In this document: one piece after another, positions 11,590 to 21,809 of the stretch
How the letters are laid out: every line of letters starts with the position of its first letter
Position numbering within the stretch: position 1 is the stretch's first letter
Assembly (NCBI GenBank): GCA_963556695.1
Contig: CAUWAG010000003.1
Location: forward strand, 5,208,001 to 5,272,000
Source of the DNA: Anthostomella pinea
Lineage: Eukaryota; Ascomycota; Sordariomycetes; Xylariales; Xylariaceae
DNA: 64,000 bases
Reading direction: 5' to 3'
Made by a program: the position numbers and the translations under genes
The notes under the pieces: model-generated
Databases searched by the model: none
What the model saw: the letters and a program-made list of their open reading frames with translations, nothing else
What the model was told of the DNA's origin: nothing

Positions 11590-11701
11590 TTGGGATGGTC
11601 AGATACATATAGTCCATCAACATCAAGGAACTTCCATCCAACTCTCGCTGAGCACCCTCAACCAAATCGCCACACAAATACACAGCCGCCCAGTCCCCAA
11701 C

Positions 11702-12451
11702 TTACTCCAAATTCGGATCCCTAATCGACCCAGCCTTCGGCACCGAATTCGCCAACACGCCACAGCGCCCACACCGTCGGCTATCCTCGCTAGCCATGAA
11801 CTCCCCGATAGCGGCCTTGATCTGGGTGCCGAGATCCGTGCAGTGAAAGGCAGCCTCATGCACCAGGGTCGTACCACCACCATTACCCTCGTCAGTGCAC
11901 CCTTCCTCCTGGCAGTACCAGCGCATGCGGTCGACGGCGTCGGCCGGCCGGCGCTGCTCGAGGACGACGCCGACCGTGTCGGCGAAGCGCACGGGGTTGT
12001 GCGGCGTGTTGGCGGGGAGCAGGAACATGTCGCCCTCGCGGATGACGATGTCGCGGAATTGGGAGCCGTCGACTACTTTGAGCGTCATGGCGCCCTTGTA
12101 TTGGTAGAACCACTCGGGCGTCTCGTTGACGTGGTAGTCGGTGCGGGCGTTGGGGCCGCCGACGATCTGGGCGGTGGTGGTCAGTTTATGGGTCTTGTCT
12201 TGTCCCCTTCGACCCCGTGTGCTTGATAGAGAGTGAGAGAAAGAGAGTTTGTTCCTTATGAGTCGACGTCAGGGTTGAGAGACGCACCATGACAGTGAAG
12301 TCGTCATTGTAGACGCAGTAGTTGTTTACCGGCGGCTTCAGCAGGTGGGAGTTCTCCTCGAGCCTGAAGTATTTAGGTCTTAGTCCCGTCCCGAACGTGT
12401 TGTACATATTTCTGCTCACCACTTTGGAAGGTTCACTGGTGCTGAAAGCAT
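11702..12451 (-). CDS. BNA1: 3-hydroxyanthranilate 3,4-dioxygenase
   Basis: Exons on the minus strand are 12451..12420, 12363..12288 and 12166..11702 (190 aa, normal for the family). The first exon encodes MLSAPVNLPK, and the W codon is split across the first intron before LEENSHLLKPPVNNYC, a family hallmark. IVGGPNARTDYHVNETPEWF and PHNPVRF supply the expected cupin iron ligands (His, Glu, His). The C-terminal pairs WYCQEEGC and CGRCG match the rubredoxin-like zinc or iron site of the long-form enzymes. It converts 3-hydroxyanthranilate plus O2 to 2-amino-3-carboxymuconate semialdehyde in the kynurenine route of de novo NAD synthesis, in the cytosol. The family assignment is secure. Confidence 0.95.
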
Positions 12452-13336
12452 GGCTGATGGTGCTTGTTGAACCACGAGGTGGTAATTTCAGATGCCTCTG
12501 GCTTATACTGACACAAGCCAATATCCAATATCGACTCGGACGTCCTATCCGCGGTTGAGGATGGATGTGTTCCAGCCTTTCTTTCAAACCGAAGGTGCGT
12601 ACCGGGTAGGTCGGCTGAGATGTTTTCAGGGAGGGTTGAGCCTGAGACAACGGCTGAAGCAGTGAAAAATTCAGAGCTTCGTAAGTCAGAGTTTCGTTAG
12701 TAAATCAGTTGGGATTAGTTCGACAATTATTTGATCAATTCATAGATGTCCAGAAACTTCCTACAATTTGTGAAAGTATGCTTCGTCTTCAACTTTCGAC
12801 TGATTAATAATACAGAGTCGTATGTTGCAAGTCAGAATTATGCGCTCTCATCCGCGACATCCTGCATCGGAGCCGTTTGCTCATCGACGACCCCACGGTG
12901 CCCACTTCTGACAACCACAGTGGGACATATATGCATGATGAAGAGATTCGCGCTAGAAAGACCCCCAACGGGTGTACTTATCCAGGTAGGGGCTACCCCG
13001 GACAGGTTACAAGCTTCCCTGACTCGAGACAGAACCCCGTTCCGTGACGGAGCTTCGGTTTGGTGCCTCGGAAGCGCCTGGGTCGATTCCCTCCACGTCG
13101 CAGCCATCACCACCAGCCATCATCGTGACCTCCGTCGACGAGCAGACTTGAGCAGATCATAATCACATCACAACGTCAATACGTTCATATATACAGACCT
13201 CGGGATCTCAATTGCTTGCGATTCTTTACCTACAAGGACAAGCGAAGCCCTCGAACTCGAGTCACCCGAGACGACACCGCATACCTTCGATAACCTGCCT
13301 GTCAGCACCCCGAAGCAATCGCCTCAACACGTCGCG
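12452..13336. other. Divergent promoter region of BNA1 and the copper transporter
   Basis: These 885 bases lie between two divergently transcribed start codons and hold the promoters of both genes. A 138-codon plus-strand frame (12746..13162) shows no domain and is not supported. One copper-regulator-like motif is listed separately. Confidence 0.6.
12876..12883 (+). promoter_or_regulatory. Possible Mac1/Cuf1-type copper-response element
   Basis: TTTGCTCA lies about 450 bases upstream of the copper transporter start codon. The yeast regulator Mac1 binds TTTGCTC(A) in copper-uptake promoters, usually as paired copies. Only one copy was noticed here, so this may be chance. Confidence 0.25.
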
Positions 13337-14353
13337 ATGGACCACGATCACTCGCATATGGATCACTCGGGGATGGATCACGGGCACATGGATCATGGCG
13401 ACATCGGCCACGGCAACATGCCGATGTGCAACATGAACGTGCGTCATTCCCTCGACAACGGACTGCCGTGCTGGGCTAAAGCGATAATGTAGATGCTCTT
13501 CACATGGGACACGACGAACCTGTGCATCGTGTTCCGCCAGTGGCACGTCCGCGGGCCGGCGTCGCTGGTCTTCAGCCTGCTGGCCATCGTGGCCATTTGC
13601 GCTGGCTACGAGGCGCTTCGCGAGGCGACGCGGCGGTACGACTCGTGGGTGGGCGCGAAGCAGGACTCCGTCGGACACAGTGAGTGCGGCCCTTTCTTTC
13701 TGCTGCCTACATGACTACGCGAACCCATCCATACATACGTACACACAGACACACATACACGATATGTCTACATGTGGGAAGAAAGAAGATATGGTAAAGA
13801 GATAGGGGAGGGGAAGGAAGAGCTACAGATAGAAATGCCCCCTGGACAGTTCCAAGGCCTCCCAAACTCCCCGACGCCCAAACCCAAAAGTCCAGTTGTA
13901 AGAAACTGATGATCTGCCATCTTCTCCGCGCGCCCCGAACAAAAGACGACGTTGAGCAACACGATCATCATCCAGAGGAGCAAGTTACTGAGCAGACGCC
14001 GTTCCTGCGCGCAACAGGACGAGTGAACAGCGGACAAGACGGCACCCACACCGCCGCCATCGGACAGCGCGCCCACATCGTCAAGGCCGTGCTGTATGCC
14101 GTGCAGAACTTCTATGCGTTTATGATCATGTGAGTTTCTCCGTTGTTCTTGTTTGTCTGTCTGTCCGTCCGTCTGTCCGTCGGAAGGGCAGGGCATGGGA
14201 TGGGATGGGATGGGCACTGATTCGGCGTGCGACAGGCTATTGTTCATGACTTACAACGGCTTCGTAATGATCGCCGTGGCCGTCGGTGCTGGACTTGGGT
14301 ACTACTTCTTCGGGGCACATACGAAGGTGACCAAGGAGACGGCCTGTCACTGA
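13337..14353 (+). CDS. Ctr-family copper transporter
   Basis: Exons are 13337..13438, 13493..13679, 13976..14129 and 14236..14353 (152 aa). All are GT-AG with phase preserved; the 296-nt second intron is long for this window. The N-terminus is a Met/His repeat (MDHDHSHMDHSG, MDHGHMDHGD) of the kind that binds copper outside the membrane. Three membrane segments follow: SLVFSLLAIVAICAGYEAL, the one after FYAFMIM, and the one ending GAGLGYYFFG. The second contains M-x3-M (MLLFM) and the third G-x3-G (GAGLG), the pore and packing motifs of Ctr trimers. It would import Cu(I) across the plasma or vacuolar membrane; its small size and short N-terminus are closest to Ctr2-type proteins. The acceptor of exon 3 (CCAG at 13972-13975) was chosen because it alone keeps the frame open. 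Confidence 0.9.
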
Positions 14354-14645
14354 GATTATGACGACTGTGGGGCATGATTTGAGGATAGTAGCGTGTGCGG
14401 CGGAAAGCGAGCGAGCGAAGCAAAGGGATGTGCGTGAGCATCGGCATAGGCATGTAGGGGCGTTATTGGCTGCGGGTCAGTCAGGGTGCTTCTGGAGGCG
14501 AACGTCTACTGGATGGCATCAACAACGTTTGATACCAATGCCGCTTTCTTGAGCAGCAAGGGGGGATTATCCACGGCTTGGGCCGGATGGCAAGCTTTAT
14601 CCGAATGCAAGGATAAAACAGTATATAGCACTGTTGATTTGCATT

Positions 14646-16218
14646 CTACATCTTGGCATCTTTAACCTCCTCTTTCGTGGCGTCTAGACCGACCTCTTTC
14701 TTCTGCTTCTCCGGTAACCGCCCTCCCTCCTCCAGCTTCAGTATGAGACTTTCATCGCCATAGTGGTCATTATGCTCGAACTCCGGCTCCTCGCCATATG
14801 CTATCCTCGCCGCGTCGACGAGCATGCGTCCCGTCATGCCCCACACCAGGAACCGCTGCACCGTCTCCTCCTCCTCTTCCAAAACATCCGCCAGCGCGGC
14901 CTGGCCCCCCGCCCGGACCTTTGGTTTCGTGACTTTCTGATTGTTGACGGGGACGTGAAAGTTGTGGACCCGCCAGGGCGAATCTTGCCAGTGCAGCCAC
15001 CGTCCGTCGTACCAGTGGCCATCGGGCAGCGACTGCCTTTCCAGTTGCTCATCCCTTGCTCTGAGAAAGTTGTGAAACGGCGCCGAGAACACGGCCGCTA
15101 CCTCCTTCGCGTCTAGCCGCGGGATCATGCTCTCGTCTACCATGGCCTTCGGCCTGCCCGGCGTGTCGTCCGAGTGCAGGAACGCTACGCACGGCCGCAC
15201 AGCGAGCTCGGTCTTGGCCAGGCTGCAGGGCAGACAGCAGAGCGGTTCGATGCGGAAGGGTTTGGGTATCCTGGCGTCGTCTTGCGGGAGGCCGATTTCT
15301 TCCCAGGCTTCGCGGCGGGCTATTTGGTCTGTTGTTGGCGGGAAGGCGGTTTGGGTCAGCCTGGGTCGGGAGCACTGCTGTCATGTGCTCGCCTCGCCTC
15401 GCCTTGCTGTGTATGCTGTCGGACCGGGCATGGGGAGAAGGGGCGCGCGAGGAGGAAGCACTTACACGGGCTCTCCTGCAGCGAATCCGCCTTACCACCA
15501 GGAAACGCAGCGTGACCTAGTAGTAGCCCAGACGTCAGACTCACTATCTATCTACTCTTGGAACCCCCCGAAGTCTCACAACTGAGGCACACCCGACGGG
15601 AGTAGTAGCATACCCGAGAAACTCCTCAAGCTCGCGGCGCGCATGGTGATGACGACGCGCAGGTCGCCCCGGCGGTCGGCGAACAGCAGTATCAGCACGG
15701 CGGCGCGGCGGGTCACCGGCAGGCGGTCCCAGGTGGGGAAGGGCGGCGGCCTGTAGGCGCGCAGACGGGCGATGGCGGCCTTTGAGCGCATGAGCATTGT
15801 GGACGGCCTTGTATCTATGTCACGGGTTTCCCGCCTCTTCCTCCGAATGTACGTATTATACGCCTTGGAGCAGGGAGTGGCGGGGGTGTATTCAGGCTAT
15901 CGCTATACTGACCGCCGAGAGTGCATTGAGCGGGGCCATGGTCGACGCATCCCAGTAGTAGGCGGCGGAATCGTATTGTCGTCGTTGCGGCTGCTGGTGC
16001 TGCAGGTCGAGCGAAAGGGCGAGGTCGGCGGGGAGGGTGCTCGAGGGTACGGTGGTCGAGTTTCGGATGCTCTGGAGGATCTCGGCGGTCTCGAGCTCGG
16101 TCAGCGACGGGGTGGTGTCGTCGTCGTGATTGCTGATGTCGATGTTCTTCCTTTTACGAGATGTGTGCTGGTGGTTCGACGACGACGAAGGGTGGGAGGG
16201 TTCGTTGGAGATGTTCAT
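14646..16218 (-). CDS. PCD1: Nudix hydrolase, coenzyme A diphosphatase type (Pcd1-like)
   Basis: Exons on the minus strand are (16218 or 15939)..15913, 15779..15614, 15516..15466 and 15328..14646. After intron 1 the protein reads AAIARLRAYRPPPFPTWD and RRAAVLILLFAD, typical of the Pcd1 group. The Nudix box is assembled across two introns: GHAAFPGGKADSLQE, SP-YQIA and RREAWEEIGL. The REAWEE glutamates are metal ligands, and the cysteines and UPF-like segment after it (PLCCLPCSLA) fit peroxisomal CoA pyrophosphatases, which cleave (oxidised) CoA to 3',5'-ADP and phosphopantetheine. The start is uncertain. MAPLNALSA at 15939 gives 308 aa and resembles usual N-termini. MNISNEPS at 16218 gives 401 aa with a Ser/His-rich extension, and the frame stays open to an ATG at 16380. 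Confidence 0.88.
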
Positions 16219-16931
16219 GGTTGGAATTTCGGGTGCGATCCTCCTGGAGGGGAGGATTGGAAGGTGGTAATGGCGGTTGCGGTGGGCTGACGTACAAGAT
16301 GCGTTGGCTGGCGATCCCGAGCTCTTGGGCGGGATGGGCGTAAGCCTTAAAGGGCGTTCGGCGGGGTACCCCACCTTCAAGGTTCCAACGGGCTTCGGGT
16401 CGTTGCGGGTCAGGGGTCAGGGGCTAGTAGTCACTGGTGAGTCGTGGCCAAGGCTCATCAAGGGGCCGACTCGAATCACAACTCCACCTCGTTTGAGTTG
16501 CATCCTTTGCAGTCACGATGTCCGCCTTATTACGAGAGATAAGAGAGTTGTTATTCGAAGTAATAAAGTGTCGTTATCAATTAAGTAAGTAACCAAGCAA
16601 GATGCTACAGCAAGCAGACACCTCCGAGCCAAGTGCAGAGCTAAATAATATGCACATGTGTATATACGTTATGCCAATGATTCGTACCCTCATGTCGTGG
16701 CGCCTGAACGAGTCATCCAAGTGACTCTACACTCTACTATATACTACGCAGTTCCAATTCCAATTTCGCTGTCAGAAGCCAACTGCTTTCAGGTTAGGTA
16801 TACCAGCCGCCATGCGAATGCCAGTGCCAATGCCAAAGGTAGAAATACTGCCTCTCATCTCTGGATATTCATACTTTGGTTTCCCAAGGTGATAACGATA
16901 GTGCACCAAGTCGGTCATCATTCAATGTCGA
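16219..16931. other. Intergenic, no gene seen
   Basis: This region holds the start region of the Nudix gene and the 3' flank of the membrane protein gene. There is no additional feature with support. Confidence 0.5.
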
Positions 16932-19900
16932 TCACTTCCCGCCCTTGAAGTTGACCCATTCGCACTTGCAGCCGCCCGTGCCGCCATCGATGCCGCCGAG
17001 CTTCGTGTCCGGGTCCGAGGCCCCGTTGACCAGCGTCCCGCCGGAGCCCAGGTCCATGACGACGAGGTGGGGGTCCGTGAGGTTGATCTGCTTGTTGTCC
17101 ATGACGCCGTAGGAGAAGTCGAGCTTCTTGGATGCGTCGCCGCCGTGCTGGTCCACGGCGATGGTGACGGGGTAAGGCATCGTTCCGGGCTGCGACGAGC
17201 CGTCTGAGCTGTTGGACGGCGCACCGTCGCCCAGGAGCTGCGCGGTCTCGTTCTTTCGTGTCCACATCTTGACGAGGAAGCGCGTCTGCGCAAACGTCAC
17301 CAAGGACTTGGCGTCGGTGATGAGAGCACCGCCGTCCTTATCAGCGGTGTTGTTCCCGGTGCTGTTCGCCAGGTAGATGGTCTTGTCGAAATGCGTATAG
17401 AAGCCATAGTGCTCCGTTGGCAGACCCCGGTCGAATAGGCGGACTGGCTGCTGGGTGGGAAGGGGGAACAGTCTAGCCGGAGCTCCCGTGCCATCACCGT
17501 TCAGTTCAGGCGCAGGAAGGATGTCCGACAGGTTGAAGGCGCCTGTCCCGTTGCCAGAAGAGCCATCGATGGCGTTGTTGGATCCTTGTCGGCGGCTGAG
17601 CACGTTCGGACCGACCGTGTCGCCAATCGCTTTCAAGAGGCTGATGAAAAACGGTGTGGGCTCGCCTTCTTTTTCGTCCGCCACGATGTGGTCTGTGGTG
17701 TTTCCAAGAAAGCGCATTTCCGTAACGGAAGGTGGGTCAGGGTCGGGAGCAAAACCGACATCGGCCAAGAAATCTCGTCTATCGGATTTGGAATGCTTGT
17801 CGTTGTCGTCATCGTCATCCGAGATCTTCCAAAGGGCTCTGGTATTGTTGTCGTACTGGATCTGGAAAATGAACTCTGGTTGATTAGGGGCAAAGGGCGC
17901 ATCTGCATCCTGCTCTCCTTTAGGCAAAGAACACGACCAAGCTGTTGGAGGAGTCTTGTCGGTGAAACAGCCGGATACAGTGAGAGAATTATCCGGACCA
18001 GCTACTGTCAGAACACCGGTAGGCATTGGAGGAAAACCGGCCACAGTAAGGAAAACAGAAGGCGCCTGGCTTTCCTCTGACGACGACGGCGCCGATGATG
18101 ATGATGGCGACGGCGAAGACGATATATGTCTTTGTGTGAGAACGACTGCAATAATGACAGCGAGAATTATGGCAGCTATCACGCCACCGATAACTCCCAA
18201 GCATATCCTTCTTCTCTTTCTGCCTTCGCGGCCGGTACGCCCAAAGCATCCATCATCAGACATGAAGCCGCGGCCTCTCCAGAAGCCGCCGAGTTTCCTA
18301 GCGACTGCGTCTTCCTTCTCATGTCGGCGCCGTTGCCGTTCAGATTTATTAGCTCTGCCAGGGGCGTCGTAGAATTGGTCACCGGTAACATATGATCCAG
18401 CTGCACGATCCGGGAGTACTGCTTCTGGAACTAGCCGCAGCCCCGTTGGTGTCAAAGGTATCTCGGCCATATGAATAGCGCCTTGCGAAGTCATGGTTCC
18501 CGGCAAACCAGGGGTCATCGGGCCTGGCGATGGTATTGGCTGTGTATTCACGTACGGAGCGGCTACGACCGCGGGGGGTTTGACCTCGTTGAAGGTCTTG
18601 GTAAACTCGTATGGCGGTGGCTGATCGTTTGGAGTCTGGTCTTCCTCGAGTAGGATCCTAGCCTTCTCCGATTGCGTCTCTGTGCGGTTGACTGAAGCAG
18701 GTTGAGACGATACAGCAGCTGGAGGGGCCGTATGTTGGTGTCCCAAAGACGCAGGTGTGACAATAGTCAGACCCGAAGACCGCGAAGGCTGCGCTTTTTT
18801 CTCATCAACTCCACTCCACCATTCCCGAGGTGCAGCAGACGAGCTGGAGCCGGTTTCCTGCGCTTGTTGCTTGAACGGGTTGGTGGATTGCTGCGTGAAA
18901 GGGGTCGTAACATGATCCCACCACCCATTTGCTCGACTGCTCGCGCTTCCAGGGCTTGCCGCAGCTGCTTTGGGCTTTTGAGACTTGCGAGTTGCCGTCG
19001 GGCTGCCATCTTCTTCAAACAGGGTGCAGGGGGTGTCGAGGTCGTCGTCATCCTGGACCCCTCGTCCCATGGACTGCTTGAACTTCATCGTTGCTGGCAA
19101 AGCAGGAACTGGAGGTACATGCCCGCCATTGGTGGTTGGTTGCGAGTAGATGCTCCCTGCAGGCCCAGTAGATGTGCTTTGTCGCGAATAGATGCTTGAG
19201 GCGGTACGAGTGTCGCGATTCGACTCGCTCACTTCTGTATCCGGAGACCAAACAGAATGGAGAGGTTGTGGTGTAGGCGTTGTGCCGACCTGTGCGTCTG
19301 CCCTGCGTGTGAAGCTTTGCATGTATGTTGGTGTCTCGACAACAGCCGTCTGTGGGCTAACCTGATGTTGACCAGCATCGTCGGAAGGCACAGAGAGACC
19401 AATAACAATAGGCCGGTCCATTGGAGAAAGGCCTGACGGCGAGACTTGAGCAGCCTCTTTGGTGGCTTGCTTGGCTCGCACGTTGCCCGGTTTGCGCTTG
19501 AGCCAGGAGAAGCTGCCGACTGAATCCGAGTTCGGCTCGCCCTCGAGTGCCAGAAGAGCAGCGGCATCGACGAATCTGCCTTTGTTCTCATCCCTGACAT
19601 TGTGACCCATTGGTCTTGGCTGGGCAGGTGGCGCCGGACTGCGCAATTGGGACATGTCGGTCACGACCTTGATACCAGCCTTTGCATTCTGTGCCTTTTG
19701 TCGTCCTTTTGACTTTAGTCGGACCGGTTTATGGACCGAGTGACGGTGCTGTGGATTGCGAGTACTCGTATGTCTGGTAGCGGGCTTTAACGATCGCTCT
19801 GCTGTATCATCGGAGAGATCAATGAGAAGCGCATCTGGGTTGTTCCCTCGTGTTGGTTCATCGTCGTCTTCCTCTACCCAGTCCTCCCATTCGTCCTTGG

Positions 19901-19973
19901 ACCGGTGTATGGGACTCGGGTCCTCGAATGGGGACTCGAACGGGTTGGTGGTGGTGGGATATGTGGCACCCAT
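16932..19973 (-). CDS. Large single-pass membrane protein of unknown function (1013 aa)
   Basis: This is a single exon. The first real ATG is at 19973 (MGATYPTTTNPFESPFED); the frame extends upstream only through a GTG. The N-terminal ~590 residues are acidic, Ser/Thr/Pro-rich and probably disordered, with NPFESPFEDPSP and LIDLSDD-like motifs that resemble adaptor-binding sequences. A basic stretch (GREGRKRRR) precedes one strong membrane helix (ICLGVIGGVIAAIILAVIIA). After it come a Ser-rich stalk and a C-terminal ~330-residue domain containing several N-x-S/T sites and cysteines, ending near CKCEWVNFKGGK. By the positive-inside rule the N-terminal part faces the cytosol. Similar proteins are common in Pezizomycotina genomes and are usually left unnamed or loosely labelled glycoproteins. 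That statement is from memory; no function is assigned. Confidence 0.85.
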   Translation of the reverse strand: MGATYPTTTNPFESPFEDPSPIHRSKDEWEDWVEEDDDEPTRGNNPDALLIDLSDDTAERSLKPATRHTSTRNPQHRHSVHKPVRLKSKGRQKAQNAKAGIKVVTDMSQLRSPAPPAQPRPMGHNVRDENKGRFVDAAALLALEGEPNSDSVGSFSWLKRKPGNVRAKQATKEAAQVSPSGLSPMDRPIVIGLSVPSDDAGQHQVSPQTAVVETPTYMQSFTRRADAQVGTTPTPQPLHSVWSPDTEVSESNRDTRTASSIYSRQSTSTGPAGSIYSQPTTNGGHVPPVPALPATMKFKQSMGRGVQDDDDLDTPCTLFEEDGSPTATRKSQKPKAAAASPGSASSRANGWWDHVTTPFTQQSTNPFKQQAQETGSSSSAAPREWWSGVDEKKAQPSRSSGLTIVTPASLGHQHTAPPAAVSSQPASVNRTETQSEKARILLEEDQTPNDQPPPYEFTKTFNEVKPPAVVAAPYVNTQPIPSPGPMTPGLPGTMTSQGAIHMAEIPLTPTGLRLVPEAVLPDRAAGSYVTGDQFYDAPGRANKSERQRRRHEKEDAVARKLGGFWRGRGFMSDDGCFGRTGREGRKRRRICLGVIGGVIAAIILAVIIAVVLTQRHISSSPSPSSSSAPSSSEESQAPSVFLTVAGFPPMPTGVLTVAGPDNSLTVSGCFTDKTPPTAWSCSLPKGEQDADAPFAPNQPEFIFQIQYDNNTRALWKISDDDDDNDKHSKSDRRDFLADVGFAPDPDPPSVTEMRFLGNTTDHIVADEKEGEPTPFFISLLKAIGDTVGPNVLSRRQGSNNAIDGSSGNGTGAFNLSDILPAPELNGDGTGAPARLFPLPTQQPVRLFDRGLPTEHYGFYTHFDKTIYLANSTGNNTADKDGGALITDAKSLVTFAQTRFLVKMWTRKNETAQLLGDGAPSNSSDGSSQPGTMPYPVTIAVDQHGGDASKKLDFSYGVMDNKQINLTDPHLVVMDLGSGGTLVNGASDPDTKLGGIDGGTGGCKCEWVNFKGGK

Positions 19974-21809
19974 ATCGCAAATAGTGGTCAGGACCACAGG
20001 TTAGGTGTGAGGCAAAATCATGTGCAAGAATGTGCCAAACTCAAGTACCAGCTCTGAGGTTTGGCGCGAGAATATAATGGATAACGGAGGAGATATCGTC
20101 GACGAGGTGTCTGCACGTGTGGAAATAGAACTGGAAATATAGCCGGGTTGGTTGGCCGTGGACGCGCGAGAGGGGAGAGGTTATTAGGAGTTGCAGTTGG
20201 CGCAGACGAGGGGAGCCTGAGGTAGGGGTGGTCTTTGACGAGTTCAAGGACCGCGGGCTCGATTCATTAAGGGTGAAGTGGTTGGTGTTGGTGAAAGAAA
20301 TGATGGGTGGTGAGGACTGGCGGAGGAATAAAGAAGACTCGGGGGGCATCAGTGGGGTGGGAGAGGGAAGAAAGAGGCCATTGTGTTTGGGGGAGGGCAG
20401 GTTTAACGGGACACACAATGAACGCGCAGTGAAAAAGACAATGGGTGAGTAGCAGAAACGAGGTTGTTGTTGCATCCACACGCAGTTGGCAAGGGTCATG
20501 ACGGCCGTCAACAGGCCACTCTCGCCAACTAATGGATTCAGCTTGACTGCTGAGTGGTCCCTACCTGTAACCTTGACCTTCGCGTCTCCCACGTACACGC
20601 AGGCGACGCATCCTCGACGGGTCCCGGTTCTCAGAGCTCTCGCGGCTGCTCAGATGAGAGGTCGAACCGGTGCCTGTGGGTGGTGGAGGTCGTCGGATGA
20701 GGCAGATGAGCGTTCGAAATAGCCGCCGTACAATGCCGCCACGCCCTTCTCATTGGTTCGCCATGTCAGGCCAAGCATCAACCGGGATATTGGGGTATTA
20801 CTTGGGCGCCAATGACTCTGCCTCGCGGCTGCAGTCCTGCAACTACCCGTCCTTCCCGAGCCATACCGTTACATTGTTTACGCGTCTCCACTCAGATATT
20901 TACCTACAGGTGTCCATGGACATCTCAGATCTGGGGTGGCGATGAGGTCTGTAAGTGTCTGTCCGCCCTGGAGTACGCCCAGGCACAAGCGTAGCTCAGA
21001 TGGTCTGTGCACCGCATACCTGCTTGGCCCCACCAATTCGACATGCAGTGCCAAGCCTGCGCCGAAATGTCAACCATGATTGTCATTCTGCTCGTTGCAT
21101 CCCGGGTCGTCAGTTTGATGCCATCCAATTGCAACATATCATCTCCTCGTAGATTCTAACCGCCTAAGTCATGTTCACCCACCCGCCATTCCATTGAGAA
21201 CACTGTCAATCTGTCTTGCGTAGGCCTAATTGACCATGTCGCCTTGCTCTCCCCAAATGCATCTCATGATATACGCCTCGTCTATGCCCGACGAGCCCAA
21301 AAGACACGCATGGTAAGTTAGGTATTCTTCACACTTCCTTGGCGATAGCTACCGCTGTAAGACGTGAAAAGCACTCCTGGCAAACCACGGCATCCGAGCT
21401 ACGGAATATGAACTGGGGTACACGATCTGATCGTTGTGAGTGGTATGATCGGGAAGCCGTCTCCAATGTCGCAGAGTAACCAAGTCTTCTGTTGCGTCTT
21501 GGCAAGGAACGTCGGCTTTGCCCTCCTCCGTGGCGATGAGAACACCGCCGTCCATCCAGTTCAGTCTGACCACAGGGTTTCGGCCGGCCAGATGCACACG
21601 GCTGCTGTTTGGGCCACCTCCAAACATCAAGGGGCCAGTCGCAGGCCATTCTTTAGGTCTCGTTCGGTAATTCTGCCGAACAGTCTTTGCAGACCCCTGA
21701 AGACTTGCTCAGCTGTGCTTGCATGCCGAAATCTACCGGAAGAGCCGAGCTACGGGTTGATGTGAGGTGCGAGTCTACTTATAGTTATTGGGGGAGACAA
21801 AGCCCGTCT
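19974..21809. other. Intergenic, no supported gene
   Basis: These 1.84 kb cover the promoter of the membrane protein gene and the 3' flank of the ankyrin gene. Several 70-185-codon frames exist, but none has a domain, a good start context or a splice partner. Minus-strand frames at 21329..21649 look faintly protein-like but match nothing recognised. Confidence 0.5.

Noticed and set aside
13071..13110. tRNA-like T-arm text (GGGTCGATTCCC)
   Set aside because: No matching acceptor stem, D arm or anticodon arm surrounds it.
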